Assembly (NCBI RefSeq): GCF_002368095.1
Contig: NZ_AP018227.1
Location: 5,171,782 to 5,235,781, forward strand
Origin: Calothrix parasitica NIES-267
Lineage (GTDB): Bacteria > Cyanobacteriota > Cyanobacteriia > Cyanobacteriales > Nostocaceae
DNA: 64,000 nt
Direction: 5' to 3'
The notes under the pieces were generated by a model. That model saw only the letters and a list, made by a program, of their open reading frames with translations, searched no databases and was not told the DNA's origin. Made by a program: the position numbers and the translations under genes. Position 1 is the first letter of the stretch. Every line of letters begins with the position of its first letter. Positions 1 through 10,364 of the stretch are shown piece by piece.

Positions 1-3000
1 GTACTGCGGGACAGCGGATTTGGTTTGATGGCTTAAAGGCAGATTCAAGAAGCATTGTAGCTCGGTTAATTAGTCCTGCTGGAATACAAATATTTAGTAA
101 TACCCGAAGCGACCGCGATTCAGGAGCAATTATTTTACCAGATTCAGGCACCTATTCACTGGTCATAAGTGGTGCCGATGAAACAGGTGATTACAGCTTC
201 CAACTGCTGGATTTAGCAAAAAACACAACAAATATTACATCTCAAGTCGCAGCAGAAGCCTCTATTAACGTTACATTTGATTCGGGTTCACAAACTAAAC
301 TTTATGAGTTTAATGGAACTGCTGGGCAGCAACTTGCTTTTGATGCATTATCGACTTCTGGCTCTGCAATTGGTAATTGGCGACTACACGGCCCAGACAA
401 TGCAATCATAACGCAGGCAGGCATAACCCGTGATTTCGCTGCTAGTCTACCAGCGGATGGTACTTATACTCTCGTGTTGGATGGGAATAGTAGTAGTCCC
501 TTTAATTTGAACTTCAAAGTATCCGAACAGATTGTAGAAGAAGTAACAATTAATTTAGGCAATACAATAATTGGGGATACTATTTCTGGCACGCTGACGG
601 AAGTGGGTGAGCAAGATATTTATACATTTAGCGCCAATGTAGGTCAAAGGCTGTTATTTGATGGACTGAGCAGCACTACTTTTAAGGCTAATATTCGTTT
701 GGTTAGTCCCACTGGGGTAGAGGTGTTACGCAATACCCGCAGCGATAGTGATTCTAGACCATTCATTTTAACGGAGTCTGGCGAATACTCACTCATCGTC
801 AGCGCAAATGACCAAGCTGACGGCTACAGCTTTAGATTGTTAGACCTTGACGCTGGGGCAACTTCTATTAACTTAGATACGGCGGTTAATGGCACAATTT
901 TATCCGGTTTAGGAACAAAAATTTATCAGTTCGCTGGCAGTGCAGGACAAGAACTCTTCTTTAATGCTTTAAGTAACACAGGGTCGCTTTCATGGACGCT
1001 ATTAGGACCTACTAATGCTAGCTTGGGAAGCAGTTTCTTTTCTCAAAATTTTTCGGCAACGCTACCTGCCGACGCTACCTATACACTGTTGATAGATAGT
1101 AATAGCGATACCAACGTTGACTTTAGTTTTGAAATTGTCACGCCACAAAAGGAAACTCAGAGTTTTAATTATAACGAGGTCGTTACAGGAACCATAAGTG
1201 AACCAGGGGAAACAGATATCTACCAGTTTACTGGGGTTGCTGGTCAGCAAATTTGGTTTGATGGAATAGAATCAACCGATTCTGACATTGAAGTGGCACT
1301 AGTAAGTCCTTCTGGTGACAGAATCTTTCAGCGTCTGGATATTAATCAAGATAGTTCAACTCTATTTACTTTAGCTGAGTCTGGAGAATATTCTTTAGTT
1401 ATTAACAATGACACAGTTCTCTCAAGAAGCGTTACTGGCAATTACAGTTTCCAGGTTTTAGAAATCACTTCCAACCTTACCTTGCCAAGTGATATTACAG
1501 GGACATTCAATCGTCTCGATGATTGGCGAGTCTTCCAACTTGAAGGAATCAAGGGGCAACAATTTACTATAAAACCAAATGAAGGATTATTTGGTACTGC
1601 TGCTCAAATTTCCGACTCAACTAGTTTCCTAAGTACTAGTCAAGGAGGAACAGAAGATGGTTATCTGGGTATTGATACAGCACTTGGGCTACCTTTGCGC
1701 GATGGTGCAGCAACTAACATTATTTTGGTTACTGATGAAGACCGAGATATTGTTAACCCCGATTTAACCTTTGAAAGCATTTTTAATCAGTTAGATGCTC
1801 AAGATGCTTTACTCAATACGACTATTAATGCTTTGTTCGTTGACGGTAATAGCAACACTGCTCTTGGTGTAGATTCTGACGGTGTGGCTTATATTGCAGA
1901 TGGTGCAGGCGGATTTATTACCAGCCCAGGTGGTACATTTGATAAAGAAGGTCCAAATGCAGATCCTTTCAACCCTGTTAACTCCACTAAAGCAGATTAC
2001 GTTGATTTAGCATTTGATAGCGCGGGAGCGGCTTGGGATCTTAATCAACTTCGAGCAGGTGGGGATACTGCAACTTCATTTACTAAAGCATTTGTCAATG
2101 TTAAAGCCGAAGAAATTAGCGAGCAGTTAGCTATCGATATTCTTGCAGCTGACCCCAATGTTACGGTTGAAAATTTAACGGGTGCGCTGTTCGGTGTTAA
2201 TCCTGGTGAAACAGCTAGCTTTGATACCAAAATTACTGGAGATGGGCTAGCTCGCGACTTTGAATTGTTCTTTGTTAGACCAGATACCGGGTTTGTTCTC
2301 GGTTCAATTCCCGTTTCAATCAATCAAAACTACCTTTACCTTGCTCAAGCAGTTGACCCGGATGGCGACCCAATTACCTACAGTTTGCTCAACGCACCCA
2401 CTGGAGCTTCTATAGATTCTGCAACCGGACGCATTGATTGGACACCTCCAACTACAGGTAAATACCCCTTTGAAATTGCCGTAGCAGATAATCGCGGTGC
2501 CCAAACCACTCAAAGTTTTGAAGTTGAGGTAGTTGCTGCTGGGGGAGATAATACCGCACCGACTATTACATCAACTGCACCGGATACAGCACGAGTTGGT
2601 AGCAATCTGGAATACCAAGTCACCGCTACAGATGCACAAAGCGACCCGCTTACCTATTTCCTTGCAGAAGCTCCAGAAGGAGTGACAATCGCTTCCGATA
2701 CAGGTTTAGTATCCTGGACACCAACTGAAGCACAAACGGGAGAACAAACGATTACCGTAAAGGTTGTGGATGGTCGCGGTGGTTCGGATACCCAAAGTTT
2801 TGTACTTACAGTTGACGAAAATCAAAAACCCGTCTTTACTTCCAATCCGTTTTTAGCTGGAAACCCCAACCAGCTTTACGAATATGACGTAGATGCTAGC
2901 GACCCCGAAGGAACGGCTATTACCTACAGTTTACGGAATGGTTTCCCTGACGGTATGACTATTGACCCAGATACTGGAGTAATTCAGTGGACACCTACAG

Positions 3001-6000
3001 TAGAGCAACAAGGACAGTTCCCAATTACAGTTTTTGCTCGCGATGCTGAAGGTGAACGAGCCGTGCAATCCTTCCTGTTAAACGTTGGTAATTCTGGTGG
3101 TGGAGGAACAGGAGGTGGTACGGGTGGTACCGATAACGAAATACCTATTGTTTCCTTGGGCTTTAACTCTAATGTAATTGAAATTGGTGAAGACCTCAAT
3201 TTACAAGTTCGAGCAGTTGATGATGAAGGAATTACCAGTTTAGAACTGTTGGTTGATGGTTCACCTGTTACATTAAATCCTGGTGATATTAGTAACGGAA
3301 CCGTTAATCAAGCAGTAGTTAATTTTGACCAAGCTGGGTTGGTTGATATTTTGGCGATCGCCAATGATGCTGATGGAAATTTCGGTACTCAAACTCTGTC
3401 AGTTCGGGTAATTGACCCCAGCGATACTACCGCACCAATTACCGAAATTGACCTCACCCAATTCCAAGAAAACGGCACCTTAATTGATGCTCCTACCGAT
3501 ATTATTGGTACTATTAACGACGATAATTTAGAATACTACCGTCTGGAAATTGCTCCAATTAACTTGATTGACTTGAATAATCTTGTTGCTGATGATTCTA
3601 ATTATCGCGTCTTAGCTGAAGGTAACGCCAATATTGAAAATGGAGTTATTGGACAAGTTGACCCCAGATTCCTTGCCAATGACAGCTACCATTTACGAGT
3701 TGTTACCCAAGACTTTAGTGGTAATATGAACATTCAAGGTTTCGGGGTTTCAATTAATGGTGAAATCAAACCAGGACGCTTCACTCAAGAATTTGTTGAC
3801 CTCTCAATTCCAGTTGCGGGACTACCAATTGAGATAAAACGAGTTTACGATAGCTTGCAATCAAACCAAATTGGCGATTTTGGTTATGGTTGGAATCTTG
3901 GAGTACAAGATGCTCGGATTACTGAATCAGTACCCATCACCGACCCAAATGGTTTTGACCTTTTCCTTTCAACACCATTTCAAGTAGGAAGCACCGTTAC
4001 GCTGACTAATCCGGAAGGACGACGAGTTACATTTACTTTCCAACCAGAAATCACCGGAATTAGCTTGCTCGGACCGATTTGGTCTCCTAGGTTTGTAGCC
4101 GAATCGGGAGTGTTTGACAAGCTTGAAGTTGATGATATTGGTCTAAGTATTAAGTCTGATGGTACTGCGGGACTTTTCCTCTTCGGTTTTGCTTACAACC
4201 CGTCGGAATACCGTCTCACAACTAAAGATGGTACGACTTATAATTACGACCAGTTTGATGGTTTGATTGATATTACCGACCGTAACGGCAATACTCTTAC
4301 CTACACCGACTCAGGTATTGTCAGTTCCACCGGAGAATCAGTAGAATTCCGTCGCGATGCACAAGGTCGGATTACTAAAATAATTGATACGGCTGGTGAG
4401 TCAATTGAGTATGATTACGATACCAGCGGCGATTTAGTTTCTGTAACTGACCGGACCGATCACACAACCGAACTGGTTTACGAGCAACCACAACTTCCTC
4501 ATTATTTAACCGAGGTTAAAGACCCGCTAGGAAGAAGCGGAATTCGTAGCGAATATAACGAGCAGGGTCAGCTTGTTCGGATTATTGACGCTGATGGTAA
4601 TGCTTTAGACTTGAATTTTGATAACGCCGATTCATCTCAAACCGTTACAGACCCGCTTGGGAATGACACAACTTTTGTTTTTGACGAACGGGGTAATGTT
4701 GTTCAAGAAGTCGATGCAGAAGGTGGAGTTACGCTTAATACCTACGACTCTGAGAATAATTTAACAAGCGTTACTGACCCACGCGGTAACACCACTACCT
4801 TTACTTATGATGACCGTGGGAATATTTTGACTGAAACAGATGCACTCGGTAACAGTAATACATTTACCTACAACGATTTGAGTCAGGTATTAACTACCAC
4901 TGATGCTAAAGGTAACGTTGCTACCAATCGTTATGACAGTCGCGGTAATTTGGTAGAACGGGAAAATGCAGTCGGTAACGTTACGACCTATAGCTATGAT
5001 GCAAGCGGCAATCTGGAAACAGTTACAGACGCTAACAACAATGAAACGAAGTATCGTTATGATAGCTTGGGTCGCCTTACAGAAGTTGAAGATGCAATTG
5101 GGGCAATCGTCCGATTTACCTATGACGATACCGGAAATATAAAGAGTTTCACCACACCGTTAGGCAATACTACCAGCTTTGACTACAACGCAGAAGGTCA
5201 ACTGGTGAAGGTGACAGATGCCAAAGGAAATATTACTCAAATTGAGTACAATGCTGCTGGCGATAGGCTCACGCCGACACCGAAGGTGTATCGCACTGCC
5301 ATAATTGATGCTAATGGTCGTCGTACCGAATTCGTTTACAACAATCGCGGCTTACAAACTCAGATTCGCTACGCTGATGGTACGGTGAGTCAAACGGTTT
5401 ACGATGCTTTAGATAGAGTCGTTAAAGAAATTGACCAGAACGGTAATTTAACCGAGTTTGAATATGATGGAGTAGCTCGCTTGATTTCAGTTGTGGATGC
5501 GTTAGGTAACAAAACCCAGTATGGTTATGACGCAAGTGGAAACCAGATTACTCAAACTGATGCGCTTGGACGTACTACTGAGTTTGAATACGATGCGCTC
5601 AATCGTCTGATTGAAACGGAATTACCACTGGGACAAACTGAAACTTTCACTTACGATGTAGTTGACAATCTAACAAGCTTTACCAACTTCAACGGTGAAA
5701 CAATTACCTACGAATACGACCCGAACAACTTGCTGAGTGCGGTACGTTTACCGGATGCTGCTGATGAAATTTACACCTATACAGCAACAGGTGAGATTAG
5801 TACGATTACTGATGCTCGCGGTACTACCCAGTACGAGTATGATGAACTGGATCAACTTGTCCGGCGTACCGAACCGGATGGAGTCGCGATTGCATATACC
5901 TATGACCTTGACAGCAATATCAGCACCTTAACTACTCCAACTGGCACTGTTAATTATACTTACGACGAACTAGGTTTACCCGAAACAGTAACAGACCGTC

Positions 6001-7388
6001 AAAACAACATCACAACCTACAGCTATGATTTAGTTGGCAACTTGATTGAAACCGAGTTTGCTAATGGTATTATTGAAACTCGTCAGTATGACCTACTCAA
6101 TCGCCCAATTTTAATTGAAAATACCAACAGCGACAATAACATTATTTCTAGCTACGAGTACACTTTAGATAATGTCGGCAACCGATTGGTACTTGAAGAA
6201 AATACAGGACGTAGAGTTGAGTATAGCTATGATGACCTTTATCGCTTAACTCAAGAAAGCGTTACTGATGCAACAAACGGCGACGAAACTACAAACTATG
6301 TCTACGATAATGTAGGCAATCGCCAAAGTCTTACCAGCACAACCGACGGTACAACAACCTATACCTACGATGACAATGACCGACTGCTGACTGAAACCAA
6401 CAACGGTATTGTTACCAACTATAGCTACGATGATGCGGGTAATTTAATTACCACTGCCACAAATGGTGAAACTCAACTTACTTACACTTGGAATAGTAAA
6501 GGTGAACTGAGCAAAGCAGTTGTGAACGAAAACGGTACCGAGCAAACCATTGAATTTCAATATAATACGGACGGTATCCGCGTTGCGACTACGGTTGATG
6601 GGGAAACGACCAATTTCTTAATTGATACGACACAACAAGAATTTGCTCAGGTGATTGAGGAATATAGCGCGGGTAATACCGACGTTATCTATACACACGG
6701 GCTTGATTTAATTAGCCAGCAGCGGAATGGGGAAACATCGTTTTATCATGCAGATGCTTTGGGAAGTACGCGGATTATTACAGATAATGCGGGTGATATT
6801 GCGAATGCTTACATTTATAATCCTTATGGAAGTATAAGTAAGCAAGCTGAGATTGTTAGGAATAGCTATAAGTATACTGGGGAGCAGTTTGACCCAGAAC
6901 TTCAAAGCTATTACTTAAGAGCAAGGTATTACGACCCATCTACTGGAAGGTTTATCTCAAGAGATCCATTTGAAGGAATTGTTGAAAGACCATTGAGTCT
7001 TAATAAGTATACCTATACTGAAGGCAATCCGATTAATGCTATCGATCCTAGTGGGGAAGTTGCATTGTTAAGTTATCCTAGCTTACTAACATCTCGCGCC
7101 AATCAAGTTGCTTTCGGAACTATAGCTGGATTACAAGCGTTCGGAGCTTCCGGTTTATTATTTATAGGTAATGTTTTAGAGGGTGCTAATAATGGTAATA
7201 GTAGATCCGATGATTTTCTTGAAGTTGCTTTTGCTGAAACTAAAGAAGAACTGAAGAAAATTGAAAAGGCGGTTAAACGAATAGCTAAGGCTGCGCCAAA
7301 GCCTTTAGGGAAAGCAATTAAAATTGGATTTAAAGCTGGAGCTTTTGTTGGAATACAGTACATTCGTTCAAAAATTGGTTTAAGCTAA
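1..7388 (+). CDS. Giant secreted Rhs/YD-repeat protein with PPC-like and Ig/cadherin-like domains (5' end outside window)
   Basis: The frame beginning at base 3 is open from the window edge, so the gene starts upstream; the first 2461 visible residues end at 7388. The N-terminal third holds repeated beta-sandwich units with Y-x-F, GQ..WFDG and SGEYSL motifs, like bacterial pre-peptidase C-terminal domains. Next come three putative Ig-like (He_PIG) units with DPDGDPITYSL and W-T-P motifs, a Gly/Thr linker near 3100-3130, a D-L-S-I-P-V-A-G-L-P-I Rhs entry segment, and about 25 YD repeats (G-x-x-x-x-Y-x-Y-D). The conserved core near 6740-7060 (YHADALGS, RARYYDP, GRFISRDP, N-P-I-N-x-I-D-P-S-G) marks the end of the Rhs shell. 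The roughly 100-residue tip that follows is hydrophobic then Lys-rich and I do not recognise it. Rhs shells usually encapsulate a C-terminal toxin; whether this tip is toxic is inference. No immunity gene is visible downstream. Confidence 0.9.
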   Translation, partial: TAGQRIWFDGLKADSRSIVARLISPAGIQIFSNTRSDRDSGAIILPDSGTYSLVISGADETGDYSFQLLDLAKNTTNITSQVAAEASINVTFDSGSQTKLYEFNGTAGQQLAFDALSTSGSAIGNWRLHGPDNAIITQAGITRDFAASLPADGTYTLVLDGNSSSPFNLNFKVSEQIVEEVTINLGNTIIGDTISGTLTEVGEQDIYTFSANVGQRLLFDGLSSTTFKANIRLVSPTGVEVLRNTRSDSDSRPFILTESGEYSLIVSANDQADGYSFRLLDLDAGATSINLDTAVNGTILSGLGTKIYQFAGSAGQELFFNALSNTGSLSWTLLGPTNASLGSSFFSQNFSATLPADATYTLLIDSNSDTNVDFSFEIVTPQKETQSFNYNEVVTGTISEPGETDIYQFTGVAGQQIWFDGIESTDSDIEVALVSPSGDRIFQRLDINQDSSTLFTLAESGEYSLVINNDTVLSRSVTGNYSFQVLEITSNLTLPSDITGTFNRLDDWRVFQLEGIKGQQFTIKPNEGLFGTAAQISDSTSFLSTSQGGTEDGYLGIDTALGLPLRDGAATNIILVTDEDRDIVNPDLTFESIFNQLDAQDALLNTTINALFVDGNSNTALGVDSDGVAYIADGAGGFITSPGGTFDKEGPNADPFNPVNSTKADYVDLAFDSAGAAWDLNQLRAGGDTATSFTKAFVNVKAEEISEQLAIDILAADPNVTVENLTGALFGVNPGETASFDTKITGDGLARDFELFFVRPDTGFVLGSIPVSINQNYLYLAQAVDPDGDPITYSLLNAPTGASIDSATGRIDWTPPTTGKYPFEIAVADNRGAQTTQSFEVEVVAAGGDNTAPTITSTAPDTARVGSNLEYQVTATDAQSDPLTYFLAEAPEGVTIASDTGLVSWTPTEAQTGEQTITVKVVDGRGGSDTQSFVLTVDENQKPVFTSNPFLAGNPNQLYEYDVDASDPEGTAITYSLRNGFPDGMTIDPDTGVIQWTPTVEQQGQFPITVFARDAEGERAVQSFLLNVGNSGGGGTGGGTGGTDNEIPIVSLGFNSNVIEIGEDLNLQVRAVDDEGITSLELLVDGSPVTLNPGDISNGTVNQAVVNFDQAGLVDILAIANDADGNFGTQTLSVRVIDPSDTTAPITEIDLTQFQENGTLIDAPTDIIGTINDDNLEYYRLEIAPINLIDLNNLVADDSNYRVLAEGNANIENGVIGQVDPRFLANDSYHLRVVTQDFSGNMNIQGFGVSINGEIKPGRFTQEFVDLSIPVAGLPIEIKRVYDSLQSNQIGDFGYGWNLGVQDARITESVPITDPNGFDLFLSTPFQVGSTVTLTNPEGRRVTFTFQPEITGISLLGPIWSPRFVAESGVFDKLEVDDIGLSIKSDGTAGLFLFGFAYNPSEYRLTTKDGTTYNYDQFDGLIDITDRNGNTLTYTDSGIVSSTGESVEFRRDAQGRITKIIDTAGESIEYDYDTSGDLVSVTDRTDHTTELVYEQPQLPHYLTEVKDPLGRSGIRSEYNEQGQLVRIIDADGNALDLNFDNADSSQTVTDPLGNDTTFVFDERGNVVQEVDAEGGVTLNTYDSENNLTSVTDPRGNTTTFTYDDRGNILTETDALGNSNTFTYNDLSQVLTTTDAKGNVATNRYDSRGNLVERENAVGNVTTYSYDASGNLETVTDANNNETKYRYDSLGRLTEVEDAIGAIVRFTYDDTGNIKSFTTPLGNTTSFDYNAEGQLVKVTDAKGNITQIEYNAAGDRLTPTPKVYRTAIIDANGRRTEFVYNNRGLQTQIRYADGTVSQTVYDALDRVVKEIDQNGNLTEFEYDGVARLISVVDALGNKTQYGYDASGNQITQTDALGRTTEFEYDALNRLIETELPLGQTETFTYDVVDNLTSFTNFNGETITYEYDPNNLLSAVRLPDAADEIYTYTATGEISTITDARGTTQYEYDELDQLVRRTEPDGVAIAYTYDLDSNISTLTTPTGTVNYTYDELGLPETVTDRQNNITTYSYDLVGNLIETEFANGIIETRQYDLLNRPILIENTNSDNNIISSYEYTLDNVGNRLVLEENTGRRVEYSYDDLYRLTQESVTDATNGDETTNYVYDNVGNRQSLTSTTDGTTTYTYDDNDRLLTETNNGIVTNYSYDDAGNLITTATNGETQLTYTWNSKGELSKAVVNENGTEQTIEFQYNTDGIRVATTVDGETTNFLIDTTQQEFAQVIEEYSAGNTDVIYTHGLDLISQQRNGETSFYHADALGSTRIITDNAGDIANAYIYNPYGSISKQAEIVRNSYKYTGEQFDPELQSYYLRARYYDPSTGRFISRDPFEGIVERPLSLNKYTYTEGNPINAIDPSGEVALLSYPSLLTSRANQVAFGTIAGLQAFGASGLLFIGNVLEGANNGNSRSDDFLEVAFAETKEELKKIEKAVKRIAKAAPKPLGKAIKIGFKAGAFVGIQYIRSKIGLS
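5260..5294. repeat. Short in-frame palindromic insertion inside the Rhs YD repeats
   Basis: The arms GCGATA and TATCGC bracket a 35-base insert that adds the segment RLTPTPKVYRTA to a YD repeat, where neighbouring repeats have only a few residues between G-D and the next I-D-A-N-G. It looks like a dispersed cyanobacterial repeat tolerated in frame. Confidence 0.5.
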
Positions 7389-7439
7389 CATTCCCTACAG
7401 ATATTTGTGTTAAAGAAATTGAAAAAATTATGAAAGATA

Positions 7440-7608
7440 GAATATTTGAAATATTTACATTTAGGAATAATCTCTCCAATCAAGAGAAAGTAATTGCCAG
7501 AAATAGCAAAAGCTGTTGGAATTAATTCTGCACATCCGCTACATCATTTTATTGCTAATTAACCTTGGTCAGTTAATAAATTAAAGGAAAAAGGTATATT
7601 TTTATAAA
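7440..7608 (+). pseudogene. IS701-family transposase, N-terminal remnant
   Basis: One frame reads EYLKYLHLGIISPIKRK, stop, LPEIAKAVGIN, then LHHFIAN, stop, PWSVNKLKEKG. This is the N-terminal signature of cyanobacterial IS701-type DDE transposases (KYLH-G-IS-IKRK, LPEIAK-VG, LHHF, SPW). Two in-frame TAA codons and the missing catalytic part show that it is dead. It sits between the Rhs gene and the defence operon and records an old insertion. Terminal inverted repeats were not identified. Confidence 0.7.
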
Positions 7609-7619
7609 TGCAATTTCTT

Positions 7620-7957
7620 CGCTAAGGCTATCAAATTCGCGTATGATTGGTTCGTCTGCGTGAAGTAATGAGCGATATCCTTTTAAGTGGTCTTGATTTC
7701 CATATAAATCATTAACTGTAACTCCCTCAAATACGTTGGTTGCCCATTTTCTGGTTTCGTCAGTGGTACGATGATTAATTCTAAGTTTATGCGATCAGCC
7801 TCGAATATATATACCGTATCGATTGAGAACGAGTTTATGTGCGTCAAGTCGCTGGTGGGAAATCGCCTTATTTGTAAATCGATTTTCGGCGAGTCACTTA
7901 GTCCATGCATTGCTACGACAGTTTTTCCGGTTCCTGCACTATCCAACACTTTAATGA
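7620..7957 (-). pseudogene. UvrD-like superfamily I helicase remnant
   Basis: On the minus strand one frame gives V-L-D-S-A-G-T-G-K-T-V-V-A-M-H, a Walker A motif of UvrD/Rep-like helicases. A second frame then gives HQRLDAHK, GIYIRG, stop, SHKLRINHRTTDETRKW, NDLYGN and KGYRSLLH. The last part matches the QRI, GI-x-VRGRS, LRINYRTT and GYRSL blocks of these helicases. The family normally has several hundred residues between Walker A and the QR block, so there is an internal deletion, a frameshift and a TGA where Arg is expected. It is debris of a phage-defence or repair helicase directly upstream of the Druantia operon. Confidence 0.7.
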
Positions 7958-8092
7958 AACTTTTCCAGTAACGTTAATTTAATAATAGATTTACTAGCAT
8001 AAGTACAGTAAAATTTAAATCATAAAACTTGCATTTATATCTGGAAACACGGAAAATCGAACAAATAGTAGCTATAAATTTTATTCGAGGGT

Positions 8093-10243
8093 GTGATTAA
8101 TAAAACTATCTCAAAACAAGCTGCCTCTAGCTTTTCAAGAAACTCGTGTACCTCAAAAATTCTGCTTATTGAGGACAATCGTAATACTGGTATCATGCGT
8201 TCCTTAAGCGGTGTATCGGATAATTCGCATAAACCAGTAGAGGTGTGCTTGCATTATATCAATGAAAACCAACCAGAAATAATTGCACAAAAGTCTTGCT
8301 TCACGAAACTATCTAGTCAAAAGCAAAGAAATCAGAAGGTAGATATTGCTTTAGCTTTGATTGATAGCTTAAAGCCCTCTCCCAAAGAAGCAATGGTGGT
8401 TGCCAGTTCTGTATATGGTTGTATCCAACGTTTTATTCTAGGTGTTCAGTCCCGGCATTTTAATTTTACAGTGCAAATTCGCCCTTCTACTAAAGTAAAG
8501 TTAAAAAGTGAAGGTTTTGATTATATTAATTCAAAAGAAGTTGTTGCTGCAACGTTATTTAATTCAAACGCAGAATGGTTTGAATATCCTATCTTAGAGC
8601 ATTCAAGTGGGAAATTTATAACCTATTCTGTAGCTGATTTGGCTAGCGTAATTCTACCAGATGGTACTACAAGCAGACTTATTGCTGCTCAACGAGGTAG
8701 CATATTAGAAATTAGCTCTAATACAATTTTTGCTTTATCTTCATTATGGGAATTAGATTTAAAAGAAGTAGTAGAAGCTGTTGGTTGGGTACGGTGGATT
8801 AGAGCTATTTCAAGAAAAAAAGGGCGTATTAATGAAAATGCCTTGGATAAAACAGTAAGCGTTCAACAAGACAAGAAAAGCAAAGAAAAATATGCTGGAT
8901 TAGTTATTCGTTCTAACATAACTTTAGCTCGGCAACAAGATATAAATCTTGCTTCTAACAACGAACAAAGTATTTGGGAAAAATCGGATTTAAGGGGGAA
9001 TATAGGTGACTCATCCAATATCCTGAATGTTGTAGAATTATTTGCTGGGGCTGGCGCAATGGGGCTTGGTTTTTTAATGGCTGCCAAGCAAAATAAACGT
9101 TATAGGATAGGTTTTTGCGGTGAAGTTCATCCTATTTATGTAGAGACACTTAAATATAATCATTCTAATTTCCGTAAAATTTTTAAAGCTACGGGAATCA
9201 ATTGCGTTCCCGAGCAAACACAACCTTTTGACCTTCGTACAAAAGAAGCAATAGAAGTAACACAAAGAACTTGCAATGAGTTAGGTAATATCCACATCTT
9301 AATTGGTGGTCCACCCTGTCAAGGTTTTTCCAATGCTAACCGTAATTCTAGGAGTAGCGAAAACCCACACAATCAATTAGTTGATACTTTCTTCAAATAT
9401 GTAGAAAGATTAAAACCACGCTGTTTCTTAATGGAAAATGTCCAAGGAATTCTATGGACACCAAGGGCTGGTCAAATTTCTAATCAAATCAACGTTGTTG
9501 ATTGGGCTATGAAACGTATGCGTAAAGCTGGATATGTTGTTTTTCCTAAACTTTTAGATGCGGCTTGGTACGGAGTGCCACAACATCGGAGTCGTTTCTT
9601 TATATTTGGCATACATAAGGATTTGGGGTACGGTAAGGATGATTTCGGTGATTGGGGTCCTTTTCCTTTGCCAACACATGGTCCTGGTACAGATAAACCT
9701 TATGTGACAGTTAAGGATGCAATACAAGATTTACCCGCTATAGGTAACGGTTGTCATGAATACAAAATGGCATATCAACAATCAGAAAGCGAGAAATTTA
9801 CAATAAATGCCTTTTTAACTGCAATGAGGAAAAGAGCTTCTAAGGATCTAATTACAGATCATGTCACTTCTCGTCATGGTGAGTATGTAATTGAACGCTA
9901 TCGAGAAATACCACCTGGAGGAAATTGGCAAGATATTGAAGAAAAACTAACCAATTACACAGATGTTCGACGAACACATAGCAACATTTACAGAAGACTT
10001 GAGTGGAACGAACCATCTATCACTATTGGTCATTATCGTAAAAGTATGTTGATCCACCCAGAACAACATCGGGGTTTATCGTTAAGGGAAGCATCACGAT
10101 TGCAATCTATTCCCGATTGGTTCCGCTTCGTAGGAAGCATGAATAGTATTGACGGTGGATTGGTACATAAACAGCAACAATTAGCTAACGCTGTTTGCCC
10201 GCTACTAACTAAAGCAATAGCAGAATTTATATTTAACCTTTAA
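8093..10243 (+). CDS. druM: DruM: DNA (cytosine-5-)-methyltransferase of a Druantia type II system
   Basis: This 716-residue protein has a poorly recognised N-terminal extension of about 300 residues followed by a full C5-methyltransferase domain. Motif I FAGAG is at residues 317-321 (AdoMet binding). The catalytic PCQ loop has Cys409, and ENV is at 448-450. The GVPQHRSRFF motif VIII and the C-terminal R-L-x-x-x-P-S-I-T, QSIPDWF and QLANAV blocks (IX/X) follow. It probably methylates host DNA at cytosine as the modification arm of the operon. The start is GTG at 8093; a GAGG lies only two bases upstream, so initiation at the in-frame ATG near codon 35 is possible. druF follows after 121 bp. 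A methyltransferase followed by two unknown proteins and a giant DUF1998 helicase is the gene order of Druantia type II. Confidence 0.88.
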   Translation: MINKTISKQAASSFSRNSCTSKILLIEDNRNTGIMRSLSGVSDNSHKPVEVCLHYINENQPEIIAQKSCFTKLSSQKQRNQKVDIALALIDSLKPSPKEAMVVASSVYGCIQRFILGVQSRHFNFTVQIRPSTKVKLKSEGFDYINSKEVVAATLFNSNAEWFEYPILEHSSGKFITYSVADLASVILPDGTTSRLIAAQRGSILEISSNTIFALSSLWELDLKEVVEAVGWVRWIRAISRKKGRINENALDKTVSVQQDKKSKEKYAGLVIRSNITLARQQDINLASNNEQSIWEKSDLRGNIGDSSNILNVVELFAGAGAMGLGFLMAAKQNKRYRIGFCGEVHPIYVETLKYNHSNFRKIFKATGINCVPEQTQPFDLRTKEAIEVTQRTCNELGNIHILIGGPPCQGFSNANRNSRSSENPHNQLVDTFFKYVERLKPRCFLMENVQGILWTPRAGQISNQINVVDWAMKRMRKAGYVVFPKLLDAAWYGVPQHRSRFFIFGIHKDLGYGKDDFGDWGPFPLPTHGPGTDKPYVTVKDAIQDLPAIGNGCHEYKMAYQQSESEKFTINAFLTAMRKRASKDLITDHVTSRHGEYVIERYREIPPGGNWQDIEEKLTNYTDVRRTHSNIYRRLEWNEPSITIGHYRKSMLIHPEQHRGLSLREASRLQSIPDWFRFVGSMNSIDGGLVHKQQQLANAVCPLLTKAIAEFIFNL

Positions 10244-10364
10244 CCAACTATGTAAATTTATGGTGTATCTAGTCTAAATTTAAACATAGATTTTTACTTT
10301 TAGGTTACACTACAAAAAGTTGCAATTGATTTTTTGATCATTACAGGGGTAGTATCATTTTCCG

